DNA of 64,000 nt from Enterobacter sp. Ag1. Its GTDB lineage: Bacteria > Pseudomonadota > Gammaproteobacteria > Enterobacterales > Enterobacteriaceae. Made by a program: the position numbers and the translations under genes. The stretch lies in the NCBI GenBank assembly GCA_000277545.1, contig AKXM01000005.1:124001-188000 (forward strand). The letters run 5' to 3'. Under the pieces are notes generated by a model. That model saw only the letters and a program-made list of their open reading frames with translations, was not told the origin of the DNA and searched no databases. Positions 28,605 through 41,032 of this stretch are shown here, piece after piece. Numbering within the stretch: position 1 is the stretch's first letter; the number at the start of each line of letters is the position of its first letter.

Positions 28605-30053
28605 ATGAAGTTTATCATTAAATTGTTCCCGGAAATCACCATCAAGAGCCAATCTGTGCGCATACGCTTTATTAAGATGCTCACCGGGAATATTCGTAAC
28701 GTTTTAAAACACTACGATGAGAGCCTGGCGGTTGTTCGCCACTGGGACAACATTGAAGTTCGCGCCAAAGATGAAAACCAGCGTATCGCCATTCGTGAAG
28801 CGCTGACCCGCATTCCGGGTATCCACCACATTCTTGAAGTTGAAGATGTGCCGTACACCGACATGCACAATATCTTTGAGCAGGCGCTGGAGCTGTACCG
28901 CGACAAGCTGGAAGGTAAGAGCTTCTGCGTGCGCGTAAAACGCCGTGGCAAACACGAATTTAGCTCCATTGAAGTTGAGCGCTACGTTGGCGGCGGCCTG
29001 AATCAGCACATCGAATCCGCGCGCGTTAAGCTCAACGATCCGGACGTGACGGTTAACCTTGAGATCGAAAACGATCGTCTGCTGCTGGTTAAAGGCCGTT
29101 ACGAAGGCATCGGCGGTTTCCCAATCGGGACTCAGGAAGACGTACTGTCGCTGATTTCCGGTGGTTTCGACTCCGGCGTGTCCAGCTACATGCTGATGCG
29201 TCGCGGCTGCCGCGTGCATTATTGCTTCTTCAACCTGGGCGGCGCTGCTCATGAAATCGGCGTGAAGCAGGTGGCACATTATCTGTGGAACCGCTTCGGC
29301 AGCTCTCACCGTGTGCGTTTTGTTGCCATTAACTTTGAGCCAGTGGTCGGCGAGATCCTGGAGAAAGTGGAAGACGGACAGATGGGCGTGGTGCTGAAAC
29401 GTATGTTTGTGCGCGCCGCCTCTCAGGTTGCCGAGCGCTATGGCGTTCAGGCACTGGTGACCGGCGAAGCGTTAGGCCAGGTGTCCAGCCAGACGCTGAC
29501 CAACCTGCGCCTGATCGACAACGTTTCCGATACGCTGATCCTGCGTCCGCTGATCTCTCACGACAAAGAGCACATTATCGATCTGGCCCGTGAAATCGGT
29601 ACCGCTGATTTCGCTCGCACCATGCCAGAATACTGCGGCGTGATCTCGAAAAGCCCGACCGTGAAAGCTGTGAAGGCGAAGATTGAGGAAGAAGAGCAGA
29701 AGTTTGACTTCTCGATTCTGGATCGCGTGGTTGCCGAGGCGACCAATATCGATATCCGCGATATTGCGACCCAGACGAAGCAGGACGTCGTGGAAGTCGA
29801 AACGGTTAATGCGTTTGGCGCCAACGAGGTATTGCTGGACATTCGCTCCAACGACGAAGTGGACGAGAAACCTTTCGCGCTGGAAGGCGTTGAGGTTGTG
29901 GCGCTGCCGTTCTACAAGCTGAGCACTAAGTTCGGCGATCTCGATCAGAGCAAAACTTACCTGCTGTGGTGCGAGCGTGGCGTGATGAGCCGCCTGCAGG
30001 CTCTGTATCTGAGCGAGCAGGGCTTTAAGAATATTAAGGTTTACCGCCCATAA
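28605..30053 (+). CDS. thiI: tRNA 4-thiouridine synthase/ThiI
   Basis: ThiI makes 4-thiouridine in tRNA and transfers sulfur for the thiazole of thiamine. The 482-residue product equals E. coli. Order: an N-terminal ferredoxin-like region, a THUMP domain (about 60-165), the PP-loop ATPase [13 protein letters not shown], the second catalytic Cys in [11 protein letters not shown] and a C-terminal rhodanese domain with the persulfide-carrying Cys in [10 protein letters not shown]. The rhodanese domain is the part needed for thiamine synthesis. It is convergent with yajL across a repeat array. Confidence 0.97.
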   Translation: MKFIIKLFPEITIKSQSVRIRFIKMLTGNIRNVLKHYDESLAVVRHWDNIEVRAKDENQRIAIREALTRIPGIHHILEVEDVPYTDMHNIFEQALELYRDKLEGKSFCVRVKRRGKHEFSSIEVERYVGGGLNQHIESARVKLNDPDVTVNLEIENDRLLLVKGRYEGIGGFPIGTQEDVLSLISGGFDSGVSSYMLMRRGCRVHYCFFNLGGAAHEIGVKQVAHYLWNRFGSSHRVRFVAINFEPVVGEILEKVEDGQMGVVLKRMFVRAASQVAERYGVQALVTGEALGQVSSQTLTNLRLIDNVSDTLILRPLISHDKEHIIDLAREIGTADFARTMPEYCGVISKSPTVKAVKAKIEEEEQKFDFSILDRVVAEATNIDIRDIATQTKQDVVEVETVNAFGANEVLLDIRSNDEVDEKPFALEGVEVVALPFYKLSTKFGDLDQSKTYLLWCERGVMSRLQALYLSEQGFKNIKVYRP

Positions 30054-30061
30054 AGGACTGA

Positions 30062-30300
30062 CCCTCACCCCGGCCCTCTCCCTAAAAGGGAGAGGGAGAA
30101 TTCAGGGGGAGTGTTCTTTCCCTAAAAGGAAGAGGAAGAAATCTGAGGGAGTGTTCTCTCTCTAAAAGGGAGAGGAAGAATTCTTGTTAAAACTCTCTTC
30201 CTAAAAGGGAGAGAGTTCTGGTTACCTCGATTTCTCGAAAGAAGAGGGAGTGCACCGTCCTGGTTCCCTCGCCCCTCTGGGGAGAGGGTTAGGGTGAGGG
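30062..30300. repeat. Tandem array of GGGAGAGGG hairpins (repeat copy 5, expanded)
   Basis: The outer arms are as in the other copies: CCCTCACCCCGGCCCTCTCC at 30062 and GAGAGGGTTAGGGTGAGGG ending at 30300. Between them the inner hairpin with a CTAAAAGG centre occurs four times (about 30074-30096, 30115-30135, 30154-30176 and 30191-30216), separated by 15-19 bases, with GAATTC/GAAATC-type linkers. It fills nearly the whole gap between convergent thiI and yajL. Confidence 0.85.
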
Positions 30301-30304
30301 GTTC

Positions 30305-30901
30305 TTACTGATAATCCCTGAAGCTATAAATCCCCGCCGCCAGCACCAGCTGCTGCGACACCTCATGAGCTTTTTCGCGGCTCACCAGCAAATCGATAAT
30401 CTTCAGTGCAAAATCAATCGCGGTTCCTGGCCCCTGGCTGGTGAGCAGGTTAACCCGTGGGTCCCAGACAACGCGTTTATCCTGCCATTGCCCTTCGGGA
30501 ATGGTGTCCTTCAGGCCTGGAAAACCGGTCATGTTGCCTATCGGGAACAGCTCGTGCGGGACCAGAACAGTGCCTGCCGCCGCACAAATGGCGGCAACGA
30601 TGCGGCCTGACAGATGAAACTGGCGCACGGTCTCGACCAGCAGCGGGCTGTCGCGGAAGCATTCAGCACCTTTCAGGCCGCCGGGGAGCACCACGATGTC
30701 AAAATCGCCGTCGGCCACTTCAACCAGCGGTGCATCCGCCAGTAATTTCACACCGCGTGAGCAAACAATTTTCAGGTCGCCATCGGGAGCAACGCTCGCC
30801 GTCGTCACCTTGATCCCGGCGCGGACCAGCAGATCGATAGTGGTAACCGCTTCGGTCTCTTCAGTGCCAGGTGCCAGGCAGACCAGCGCTTGTGCGCTCA
30901 T
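30305..30901 (-). CDS. yajL: Protein/nucleic acid deglycase YajL (DJ-1/PfpI family)
   Basis: YajL is the enteric homologue of human DJ-1, described as an oxidative-stress chaperone and deglycase (the latter disputed). The ATG at 30901 gives [19 protein letters not shown] and 198 residues; the ATG two codons on gives the E. coli-like MSAQALV start. The oxidation-sensitive Cys lies in the nucleophile elbow AAICAAAGT (Cys106 counting from MSA). Conserved [15 protein letters not shown] and [15 protein letters not shown] are present. It overlaps the end of panE by 41 bases, so the two are translationally linked. Confidence 0.95.
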   Translation of the reverse strand: MSAQALVCLAPGTEETEAVTTIDLLVRAGIKVTTASVAPDGDLKIVCSRGVKLLADAPLVEVADGDFDIVVLPGGLKGAECFRDSPLLVETVRQFHLSGRIVAAICAAAGTVLVPHELFPIGNMTGFPGLKDTIPEGQWQDKRVVWDPRVNLLTSQGPGTAIDFALKIIDLLVSREKAHEVSQQLVLAAGIYSFRDYQ

Positions 30902-31778
30902 ATTCATTCTCCTTACGTTTAACCTGCTCATAGAGCCGGGCATTCACAGGCACAGGGACGCCGTGAGCTCTCGCTCTGCGCAGCAGGTAGCCGGTGATAT
31001 AGTCAATTTCCGTGTGGCGCTCCAGGCGGATGTCCTGCAGCATCGATGAGGTATTTTCTGCCGTGCTTTCTATCACCTGCCCGACATAATCCAGCAGGTT
31101 TTCGGGTGAGGTGTGGTGGCCCTCGCGCGTCATTACCTGGGCGACTTCTTCACAAATGCTGGTCACCTCATCGAGATGATTCTTCAATTCGCCGTTAGTG
31201 CAGTTGTACAGCGCGGTCAGCGGGTTTATCACGCAGTTTACCGCGAGTTTGTTCCAGCTCGCCGGCTGGATATTGTTATGCCAGGCCACATCGGGCAGCG
31301 CGGCATGGAGTGTATCTGCAAGGTAGCTAAAGTCGCTGGCTTTAGCGTTCCCCGGGCCAACGTGAGTGATGCCGGAAGCGACGTGCACAATCACGTTTCC
31401 GTCTCTTTTCGCGGCCTGAGTGGTTAATCCGAGCAACAAAGGTTGGGGCAATCCGTTTAGCTCATCCAGCGTCCCCATCCCGTTATGCAGCAACAATATC
31501 GGGCAGCTCGAAGGCAGTTGGGCTGCCAAAGTGCGCACGGCATCAGAAACCTGCCACGCTTTGAGCGCCACCAGCAGGAGGTCGCTGGTGGCGAGAAATT
31601 CGGGATCGTTAGCCGTGAAGGACTCGTTAAAGACGCTACCATCGGTGGTATCGAGCAGATTGACGTGGCAATACGGCTGCGGCACACGCAGCCAGCCCTG
31701 AAGCTCATGCCCTTGCTTGTGAAGTGCGGTCAACCAGAGCTGACCCAGCGCACCGCAACCCAGCACGGTGATTTTCAT
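30861..31778 (-). CDS. panE: 2-dehydropantoate 2-reductase
   Basis: PanE reduces ketopantoate to pantoate with NADPH in pantothenate synthesis. The start at 31778 gives [19 protein letters not shown], the Rossmann GxGxxG motif, and 305 residues (E. coli 303). The catalytic Lys lies in [17 protein letters not shown]. The C-terminal helical domain has [21 protein letters not shown]. It is divergent from yajQ and overlaps yajL at its 3' end. Confidence 0.96.
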   Translation of the reverse strand: MKITVLGCGALGQLWLTALHKQGHELQGWLRVPQPYCHVNLLDTTDGSVFNESFTANDPEFLATSDLLLVALKAWQVSDAVRTLAAQLPSSCPILLLHNGMGTLDELNGLPQPLLLGLTTQAAKRDGNVIVHVASGITHVGPGNAKASDFSYLADTLHAALPDVAWHNNIQPASWNKLAVNCVINPLTALYNCTNGELKNHLDEVTSICEEVAQVMTREGHHTSPENLLDYVGQVIESTAENTSSMLQDIRLERHTEIDYITGYLLRRARAHGVPVPVNARLYEQVKRKENEYERTSAGLPGTWH

Positions 31779-31919
31779 TATTGCCTCCCCCATTCGCACA
31801 CTGCGCGAATGCTAAACTTACTTTCTATTATAGCGTTATCGGCTTCCCGGCTCTTTAACAGGTTGTTTTGCGCAGCCCAGCGGGTATTATGCAACGCAAA
31901 CCAGAGAGGGAGAAAACAC

Positions 31920-32411
31920 ATGCCATCTTTTGATATCGTTTCTGAAATCGACCTGCAGGAAGTAAACAACGCGGTAGAGAACGCCGAGCGCGAGCTGGCG
32001 ACCCGTTTTGACTTCCGTAACGTGCCGGCAAGCTTTGAACTGAATGAAAAAAATCAGACCATCAAAGTTGCCAGCGAATCTGACTTCCAGGTAAACCAGC
32101 TGCTGGATATCCTGCGCGCCAAGCTGCTTAAGCGCGGCATCGAAGGCAGCTCTATTGATGTGCCTGAAGAGTTTGTTCACAGCGGCAAAACCTGGAGCGT
32201 GGAAGCTAAGCTGAAACAGGGTATTGAAGCAAGCGTTGCGAAGAAAATCATTAAGCTGATTAAAGACAGCAAGCTGAAGGTTCAGACCCAGATTCAGGGC
32301 GAAGAGATCCGCGTGACGGGTAAAGCTCGCGATGATTTACAGGCCGTAATGGCGCTGATTCGTGGCGGCAATCTGGGGCAGCCGTTCCAGTTTAAGAACT
32401 TCCGCGACTGA
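31920..32411 (+). CDS. yajQ: YajQ nucleotide-binding protein
   Basis: A 163-residue UPF0234 protein with two ferredoxin-like halves. Family members bind nucleotides, and some bind cyclic di-GMP. The start at 31920 ([15 protein letters not shown]) has GAGAGGGAG upstream; longer in-frame starts run into panE and are rejected. The conserved end is [19 protein letters not shown]. It is convergent with yajR, with two hairpins between them. Confidence 0.96.
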   Translation: MPSFDIVSEIDLQEVNNAVENAERELATRFDFRNVPASFELNEKNQTIKVASESDFQVNQLLDILRAKLLKRGIEGSSIDVPEEFVHSGKTWSVEAKLKQGIEASVAKKIIKLIKDSKLKVQTQIQGEEIRVTGKARDDLQAVMALIRGGNLGQPFQFKNFRD

Positions 32412-32416
32412 TTCAC

Positions 32417-32477
32417 GCCCTCTGCTGAAACATGAGAGGGCATGCTGCTTAATCCCTCACCGCATCAGGTGAGGGAT
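32417..32477. terminator. Two hairpins between yajQ and yajR
   Basis: GCCCTCT/AGAGGGC (32417-32441) is followed by ATCCCTCACC/GGTGAGGGAT (32452-32477, loop GCATCA). The T-tracts are weak. The second one resembles a tiny form of the CCCTCAC/GTGAGGG repeat arm. Confidence 0.6.
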
Positions 32478-32480
32478 GTT

Positions 32481-33842
32481 CTATCCTTTCACCACCTGCT
32501 CAATCTCATATCTGTTCGTCAGCTTGCTGTCGATTTTCACATACGCGCTGCGTTCTTCTGGAATGATGTTTGCTTCACTCACGCCTGGCTGAGCCAGCAG
32601 CCTTTCACGCAAATATTCGTCGTTCGCACTGCTTTCCGGCAGCTCAATGCGCAGGCTGCTAACGTAAGGCGGCTCCTGCATTGTCCAGCTGACGAATAGC
32701 CAGACCATCGCCAGCACCGCGCCTGCCAGGAAGACGGTTTGCGAATCAAACAGCCCGTTCAGCCAGCCGCCTAGCGAGCCGCCGATGGCTACGCCGATAA
32801 ACTGGCTGGTGGAGTAGATGCCCATGGCGGTGCCTTTGTAGCCCGCCGGAGATTCTTTGCTGATAAGTGAAGGCAGAATCGCTTCCATCAGGTTAAAGGC
32901 GAGGAAGAACAGCTGCACGCCAATCACCAGATCCCAGAAGTGCGGGCCCGCGCCCCAAAGCACGATCTCGGCAATCAGAAGTACCGCCACGCAGCCCACA
33001 AAGACGTGCTTCATGCGGCGTTTAACTTCGGCATAAATAATGAAGGGTACGACCGAAACAAACGAAATCAGCATGGTGCAGAGATAGACTTTCCAGTGCT
33101 GAGCCGCTGGAAACCCCGCTTGTTCAAGCTGGCCCGGTAGGGCGACAAAGGTGGACATCAGCATGATGTGCAGGCACATGATGCCGAAATTCAGCTTCAG
33201 CAGCTTTGGCTCCATCATCACTTTGCGGAAGCAGCCTTTGACCATTCCCGACTCGCGGTTAAGCACGTGCGTTTTGCTATTCGGGACCAGCCAAATCGTA
33301 ATCAGAATGCCGCAGCTGGCTAAGACGGCAATCATCCAGAACAGCGCCTGCAGGCCAAGCGCCTGAGTAATGATCGGGCCGAGCACCATCGCGATGGCGA
33401 AGGTTACCCCGAAGCTGACGCCGATAAAGGCCATCGCTTTGGTTCGGTTCTGTTCACGGGTTAGATCGGAGAGTAACGCCATAACAGCGGCGGCGATTGC
33501 GCCGGAGCCCTGCAGCGCACGGCCTAAAATGACGCCCCAAATGGAGTCGCTCAGGGCGGCAATAACGCTGCCGAGCACAAAGATAGCCAGCCCGCCAACG
33601 ATAAGCGGCTTGCGGCCAATACGGTCAGAAAGCAGGCCGAAAGGGATCTGGAAGACGGCTTGCGCCAGGCCATAAATGCCGATTGCCAGGCCGATGAGCG
33701 CTTCGCTTGCGCCCTGCAGCGCCATACCCCAGGTGGTAAGAACCGGCAATACCATAAACATACCCAGCATACGCAGGGAAAAGACAGTGCCTAAACCCCA
33801 CGTCGCACGCAGCTCGACGGGCGTCATTTTGTAATCGTTCAT
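32481..33842 (-). CDS. yajR: YajR, major facilitator transporter with C-terminal YAM domain
   Basis: An inner-membrane proton-driven drug/metabolite efflux-type transporter of unknown substrate. The start at 33842 (MNDYKMTPVELRATWGLGTVF) gives 453 residues (E. coli 454). Twelve membrane helices are expected, with MFS motif A in GLLSDRIGRKPLIVG. The last ~65 residues form the ferredoxin-like YAM domain (VSSLRIELP ... SAYVKIDSKLTNRYEIEQ). It ends close to yajQ (convergent) and is followed upstream by the cyo terminator. Confidence 0.95.
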   Translation of the reverse strand: MNDYKMTPVELRATWGLGTVFSLRMLGMFMVLPVLTTWGMALQGASEALIGLAIGIYGLAQAVFQIPFGLLSDRIGRKPLIVGGLAIFVLGSVIAALSDSIWGVILGRALQGSGAIAAAVMALLSDLTREQNRTKAMAFIGVSFGVTFAIAMVLGPIITQALGLQALFWMIAVLASCGILITIWLVPNSKTHVLNRESGMVKGCFRKVMMEPKLLKLNFGIMCLHIMLMSTFVALPGQLEQAGFPAAQHWKVYLCTMLISFVSVVPFIIYAEVKRRMKHVFVGCVAVLLIAEIVLWGAGPHFWDLVIGVQLFFLAFNLMEAILPSLISKESPAGYKGTAMGIYSTSQFIGVAIGGSLGGWLNGLFDSQTVFLAGAVLAMVWLFVSWTMQEPPYVSSLRIELPESSANDEYLRERLLAQPGVSEANIIPEERSAYVKIDSKLTNRYEIEQVVKG

Positions 33843-33951
33843 TACCACCTCAGATAAAAAGTCGGCCTTAGTGTAGTGCGAGGGCAGGGGAGGGTAAATC
33901 GTTAGTTATTTAGCAGATATTACAGGGCAGGTGCTTTGATGATACTGATAA

Positions 33952-33975
33952 AAAAGGGCACCGAGGTGCCCTTTT
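33952..33975 (-). terminator. Terminator of the cyoABCDE operon
   Basis: Read on the minus strand, the stem AAAAGGGCACC/GGTGCCCTTTT with a short loop continues into TTTTATC just after cyoE. Confidence 0.85.
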
Positions 33976-33989
33976 ATGCTTTTCGCGAC

Positions 33990-34877
33990 TTACCAGACGT
34001 AAGTCAGCAGATTATGTGAGTCTGGCACCATGAAATCGACCGACATCATGACGCTCAGCGAGGTAATGGCCACGATAGAGAAGATGAACAGCTTGCGCGC
34101 CCAGACCTTATCGTCTTCCACTTTATAGCCCCGCAGCGCCATACCCAGCCACCAGACGCTGACCGCCGCGGCGACGATCAGATATTTGTATCCGGCATAG
34201 CCGCCCAGAGAAAGCATCAGCGTCGCCACCGCAAAAGCGATGATGTACAGCGTGATGTGGTTCTTGGCGACGGAAATGCCTTTTACCACCGGCAGAACCG
34301 GAATATTGGCGGCCTGGTAATCTTTAAAGCGGAAGATGGCAATCGCATAGGAGTGCGGCATCTGCCACAGGCTAAAGATAGCCAGCAGGATAGCGGCGCC
34401 GGTGTCGAACTCGTTGGTCACGGCGCAGTAGCCGATAACCGGAGGAGCCGCACCGGACAAGCTGCCGATGAGCGTGCCGTAGACCGAGTGGCGTTTCATG
34501 TAGAGGCTATACACCCCGACATACACCACGAAGCCCATCACGGCCAGCCACATCGCCAGCGGATTTGCACCAAACCACAGCAGCATGAAGCCAGCAATAC
34601 CCAACACGGTGGCGTACACCAGCGAAATTTTCGGTGAAATCAGGCCTTTAACCAGCACCCGATTTTTCGTTCTCTCCATCTTCTGGTCGATATCGCGGTC
34701 GATAAAGTTGTTGTAAACACAACCTGATGCGACCACCAGTGATACGCCAACCAGCGTATAGAGGAACAGCGGGTAATTAATGCTGCCCTTCGAGGCCAGT
34801 AAAAATCCCCCAATGACAGAAATTAAATTACCGAAAATAATTCCTGGTTTCGTTACTTGCAGGTATTGCTTAATCAT
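33990..34877 (-). CDS. cyoE: Protoheme IX farnesyltransferase CyoE
   Basis: CyoE (heme O synthase) attaches a farnesyl group to heme b, making heme O for cytochrome bo3. The start at 34877 gives [17 protein letters not shown] and 295 residues (E. coli 296). The UbiA-type Asp-rich motif is in [18 protein letters not shown], and the second conserved loop is [18 protein letters not shown]. About seven to nine membrane helices. It lies 11 bases after cyoD and is the last gene of the operon. Confidence 0.97.
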   Translation of the reverse strand: MIKQYLQVTKPGIIFGNLISVIGGFLLASKGSINYPLFLYTLVGVSLVVASGCVYNNFIDRDIDQKMERTKNRVLVKGLISPKISLVYATVLGIAGFMLLWFGANPLAMWLAVMGFVVYVGVYSLYMKRHSVYGTLIGSLSGAAPPVIGYCAVTNEFDTGAAILLAIFSLWQMPHSYAIAIFRFKDYQAANIPVLPVVKGISVAKNHITLYIIAFAVATLMLSLGGYAGYKYLIVAAAVSVWWLGMALRGYKVEDDKVWARKLFIFSIVAITSLSVMMSVDFMVPDSHNLLTYVW

Positions 34878-34888
34878 ACATGCCGCTC

Positions 34889-35217
34889 TTAGTGAACCAT
34901 CATGTTCAGGTTGAGGTTCCACATAATCCAGATCGAGCCAATCACCAGAATGGCAATAATCAGCACCGTAAAGGCGAAGGCCACCAGGTTCCAGCGCTCA
35001 CTCGACGAGGTGTTCAGATGCAGGAAGCACACGAGGTGCACCAGAATCTGGACGACTGCAGTCACCAGGATCACGGCAAGCATGGTGCCGTGAGAGGCCG
35101 TGCCTTCCATTACAATCCAGAACGGAATAGCCGTCAGGATGATAGACAGGATAAAACCTGTCATGTAGGTCTTCACGCTACCGTGGTGGGCGCCGCTATG
35201 TTCAGTTGAATGACTCA

Positions 35218-35218
<1 letters not shown>
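34889..35218 (-). CDS. cyoD: Cytochrome bo3 ubiquinol oxidase subunit IV
   Basis: CyoD is a small subunit with three membrane helices that helps assemble the copper centre of cytochrome bo3. The 109-residue product starts [21 protein letters not shown], as in E. coli. Its ATG overlaps the last base of the cyoC stop codon, so translation is coupled. Confidence 0.97.
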
Positions 35219-38789
<3,571 letters not shown>

Positions 38790-39329
38790 TTAACGACCTC
38801 AATTCCAGGGAGCTCTATTGTCGTTTAAAGTGTGCCGGCATTTTACGGGAAGGTTACATTACTGTAAACATGAATGGCGCAGTGTCAGTAGGGTGTTACC
38901 GGGTTCTGCCTACGATGTCACACAGAATGCAACAAACTGTAAAATCTAGCGTTGGTGCGCGGGCTCCGCAGGTTATAACGAAAACCTATGTTGGCGGAAA
39001 TAGTCCGGGGAAATGAGTATAACCAGTCAAATTAAAATACATTTAATTAACAATGCAGCAGCATTTGTCACATGTTTCCAACAAATATTAATTTCTCACC
39101 GGGCTGAATCGTTAAGGATAATCTTTTAATGCTTATTGAACAAAGTAATTAAAGAAAACTGTATTTAATTACGATAAATAGTCCTCGACGGTAACACTTT
39201 ATGGCCTGGGTAATTAATAGACAAAAAAAGTAACTATCCGGTATTAATTACATTTTCTTAATCACAAAGCAGGTGAAAACGACAGGGTTAAGGGCGTTAA
39301 GTAGCCACTTTATAATCAGGGATAAGATC
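38790..39329. promoter_or_regulatory. Divergent control region between cyoA and hscC-like gene
   Basis: A 540-base gap that becomes very AT-rich from about 39030 to 39270. TACATTTAATTAAC at 39038-39051 reads GTTAATTAAATGTA on the minus strand, close to the ArcA-box consensus GTTAATTAAATGTTA. E. coli cyo is repressed by ArcA, so this fits. No gene was recognised. The AT-rich half lies on the accessory-gene side. Confidence 0.45.
39038..39051 (-). promoter_or_regulatory. Candidate ArcA box
   Basis: The minus-strand GTTAATTAAATGTA matches the first 13 of 15 ArcA consensus bases. It lies 249 bases upstream of the cyoA start, a little far for direct cyo control, so it could also serve the divergent accessory genes. 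Confidence 0.45.
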
Positions 39330-41030
39330 ATGGCAGGACATATTTCACCCATTATTGGTATCGATCTCGGCACATCCAATAGCGCCGTGGCCTGGTTTGG
39401 TGCTGCGGGGACAACGTTAATTTTGGGCCGCCGCGGTGAGCGTTTAACCCCTTCCGTTGTCGGGCTGGATGACGATGGGCATCTGCTGGTTGGCGAGGCG
39501 GCAAAGGCCCGACTGGTTAGTCATCCTCATCTCACTGTCGCCAGTTTCAAGCGTTATATGGGCACCGATAAAACCTTCACTCTTGGCCAGCAGTCATTTC
39601 GTGCTGAAGAGCTTGCCGCGTTAGTGCTGAGAAAATTAAAAGCGGATGCCGAGGTTACGCTTGGCTGCAGCGTCACGCGTGCGGCCATTACCGTACCGGC
39701 TTACTTCAACGATACCCAGCGTAAAGCGGTGAAAGCTGCCGGGCAGATGGCCGGCCTGGACGTTGAGCGCCTTCTTAATGAGCCCACCGCAGCCGCGCTG
39801 GCCTACGGACTGGCCGACAGCCGTGAGCAAAAATTCCTGGTCTTCGACTTAGGCGGCGGAACGTTTGATGTCTCCATCGTCGATATGTTTGAAGGCGTCA
39901 TAGAGGTGCGCGCCAGCAGCGGCGATGCCTGGCTGGGGGGCGATGATTTTACCGAAGCAATCCGCCAGTGGATGCTAAGCCACTATCCCCAGCTAACGCT
40001 TGATGACCCGGCGTTTGCCGCAGAACTGACCCGCCAGGCAGAATCGTTAAAACGCCAGCTCAGCAATCAGGAAAAAGCCACTGCGAAACTGACCTGCGGT
40101 GGTGAGGAATACGGCTGGGATATGACCGAAGAGGCTTTCCAGGAATGTTGCAGTGGGCTGCTGTCCCGCCTGAAAAAACCGGTGGTTCAGGCGTTACAGG
40201 ATGCGCAATTTGACGTTGCGCAACTCGACCACGTTATTTTGGTGGGCGGCGCAACCCGTATGCCGCTGGTTCGTCAACTGGTGACCCGCATGTTTGGTCG
40301 CTTCCCTCGTAATGAACTGAATCCTGACGAAGTGGTGGCGCTGGGCGCTGGCGTTCAGGCCGGACTTATAGCGGAAGACAAAGCGCTGGACGACGTGGTG
40401 CTCACCGATGTGATGCCTTATTCATTGGGGATCGAAGTGGCCCGCCGGCACGGGGACAAAATAGAAGAAGGCTTTTTCTCGCCGCTGATTGAGCGCAACG
40501 CCTTCGTGCCGGTTAGCGTGATGCAGACCTTCAGCACCATGAATGATAACCAGCTCAAGATCGATATTGAGGTTTATCAGGGAGAATCCCGCAAAGTCAG
40601 CGACAACCTGCGCCTGGACAGCATGTCGATTCAGATCCCGCCGCGCAAAGCGGGGGAAGTTAGCGTGGACGTGCGTTTCACCTATACCCTTGACGGCATC
40701 CTGGAAGTGGAATGCAGGGTCAGCGGCGAGCAAACCGCATCCACAATGGTGATCGAGAAATCGCCGGGCATGTTCAGCGCTGAGGATATTGCAAACCGCT
40801 TAAAACAGCTGGACGCGCTCAAACAACATCCCCGGGACGTGCCTGAAAATCGCCAATTGGCTGCCGAAGCGGCAAAACGCTATGAGCAGACGCTGGGAGA
40901 CAGACGCCAGATTATCGATCATTATGCGACGCAGTTTGAACAGGCGCTGGACCGCCAGGATCTGCGTGTTATTGCTGCCGCGCGGGACGACCTGCGTCGG
41001 GTGTTAGACCAGCTTAACGACGGACTGTAA
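39330..41030 (+). CDS. HscC-like Hsp70 chaperone
   Basis: A 566-residue cytoplasmic Hsp70 of the HscC subfamily. The ATG at 39330 (MAGHISPIIGIDLGTSNSAV) follows CAGGGAT; an upstream ATG at 39273 adds residues without homology. The ATPase domain (about 1-370) has phosphate-1 GIDLGTSNSAV, FDLGGGTFDVSIVD, LNEPTAAALAYGLAD and VILVGGATRMPLVRQLV. The substrate-binding domain has TDVMPYSLGIEVA and a short helical lid. It is shorter than DnaK (638) and lacks the DnaK EEVD-like tail, like E. coli HscC (556). The J-protein gene starts three bases downstream. In E. coli hscC is located elsewhere. Confidence 0.9.
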   Translation: MAGHISPIIGIDLGTSNSAVAWFGAAGTTLILGRRGERLTPSVVGLDDDGHLLVGEAAKARLVSHPHLTVASFKRYMGTDKTFTLGQQSFRAEELAALVLRKLKADAEVTLGCSVTRAAITVPAYFNDTQRKAVKAAGQMAGLDVERLLNEPTAAALAYGLADSREQKFLVFDLGGGTFDVSIVDMFEGVIEVRASSGDAWLGGDDFTEAIRQWMLSHYPQLTLDDPAFAAELTRQAESLKRQLSNQEKATAKLTCGGEEYGWDMTEEAFQECCSGLLSRLKKPVVQALQDAQFDVAQLDHVILVGGATRMPLVRQLVTRMFGRFPRNELNPDEVVALGAGVQAGLIAEDKALDDVVLTDVMPYSLGIEVARRHGDKIEEGFFSPLIERNAFVPVSVMQTFSTMNDNQLKIDIEVYQGESRKVSDNLRLDSMSIQIPPRKAGEVSVDVRFTYTLDGILEVECRVSGEQTASTMVIEKSPGMFSAEDIANRLKQLDALKQHPRDVPENRQLAAEAAKRYEQTLGDRRQIIDHYATQFEQALDRQDLRVIAAARDDLRRVLDQLNDGL

Positions 41031-41032
41031 AG

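Noticed and set aside
30062-30300. CRISPR array between thiI and yajL
   Set aside because: The units are self-complementary hairpins with decaying arms and nearly constant linkers, not identical direct repeats with unique spacers, and no cas genes are near.
31485-31919. N-terminal extension of yajQ
   Set aside because: It would run through most of panE on the other strand; the conserved MPSFDIVSE start at 31920 has a good ribosome-binding site.
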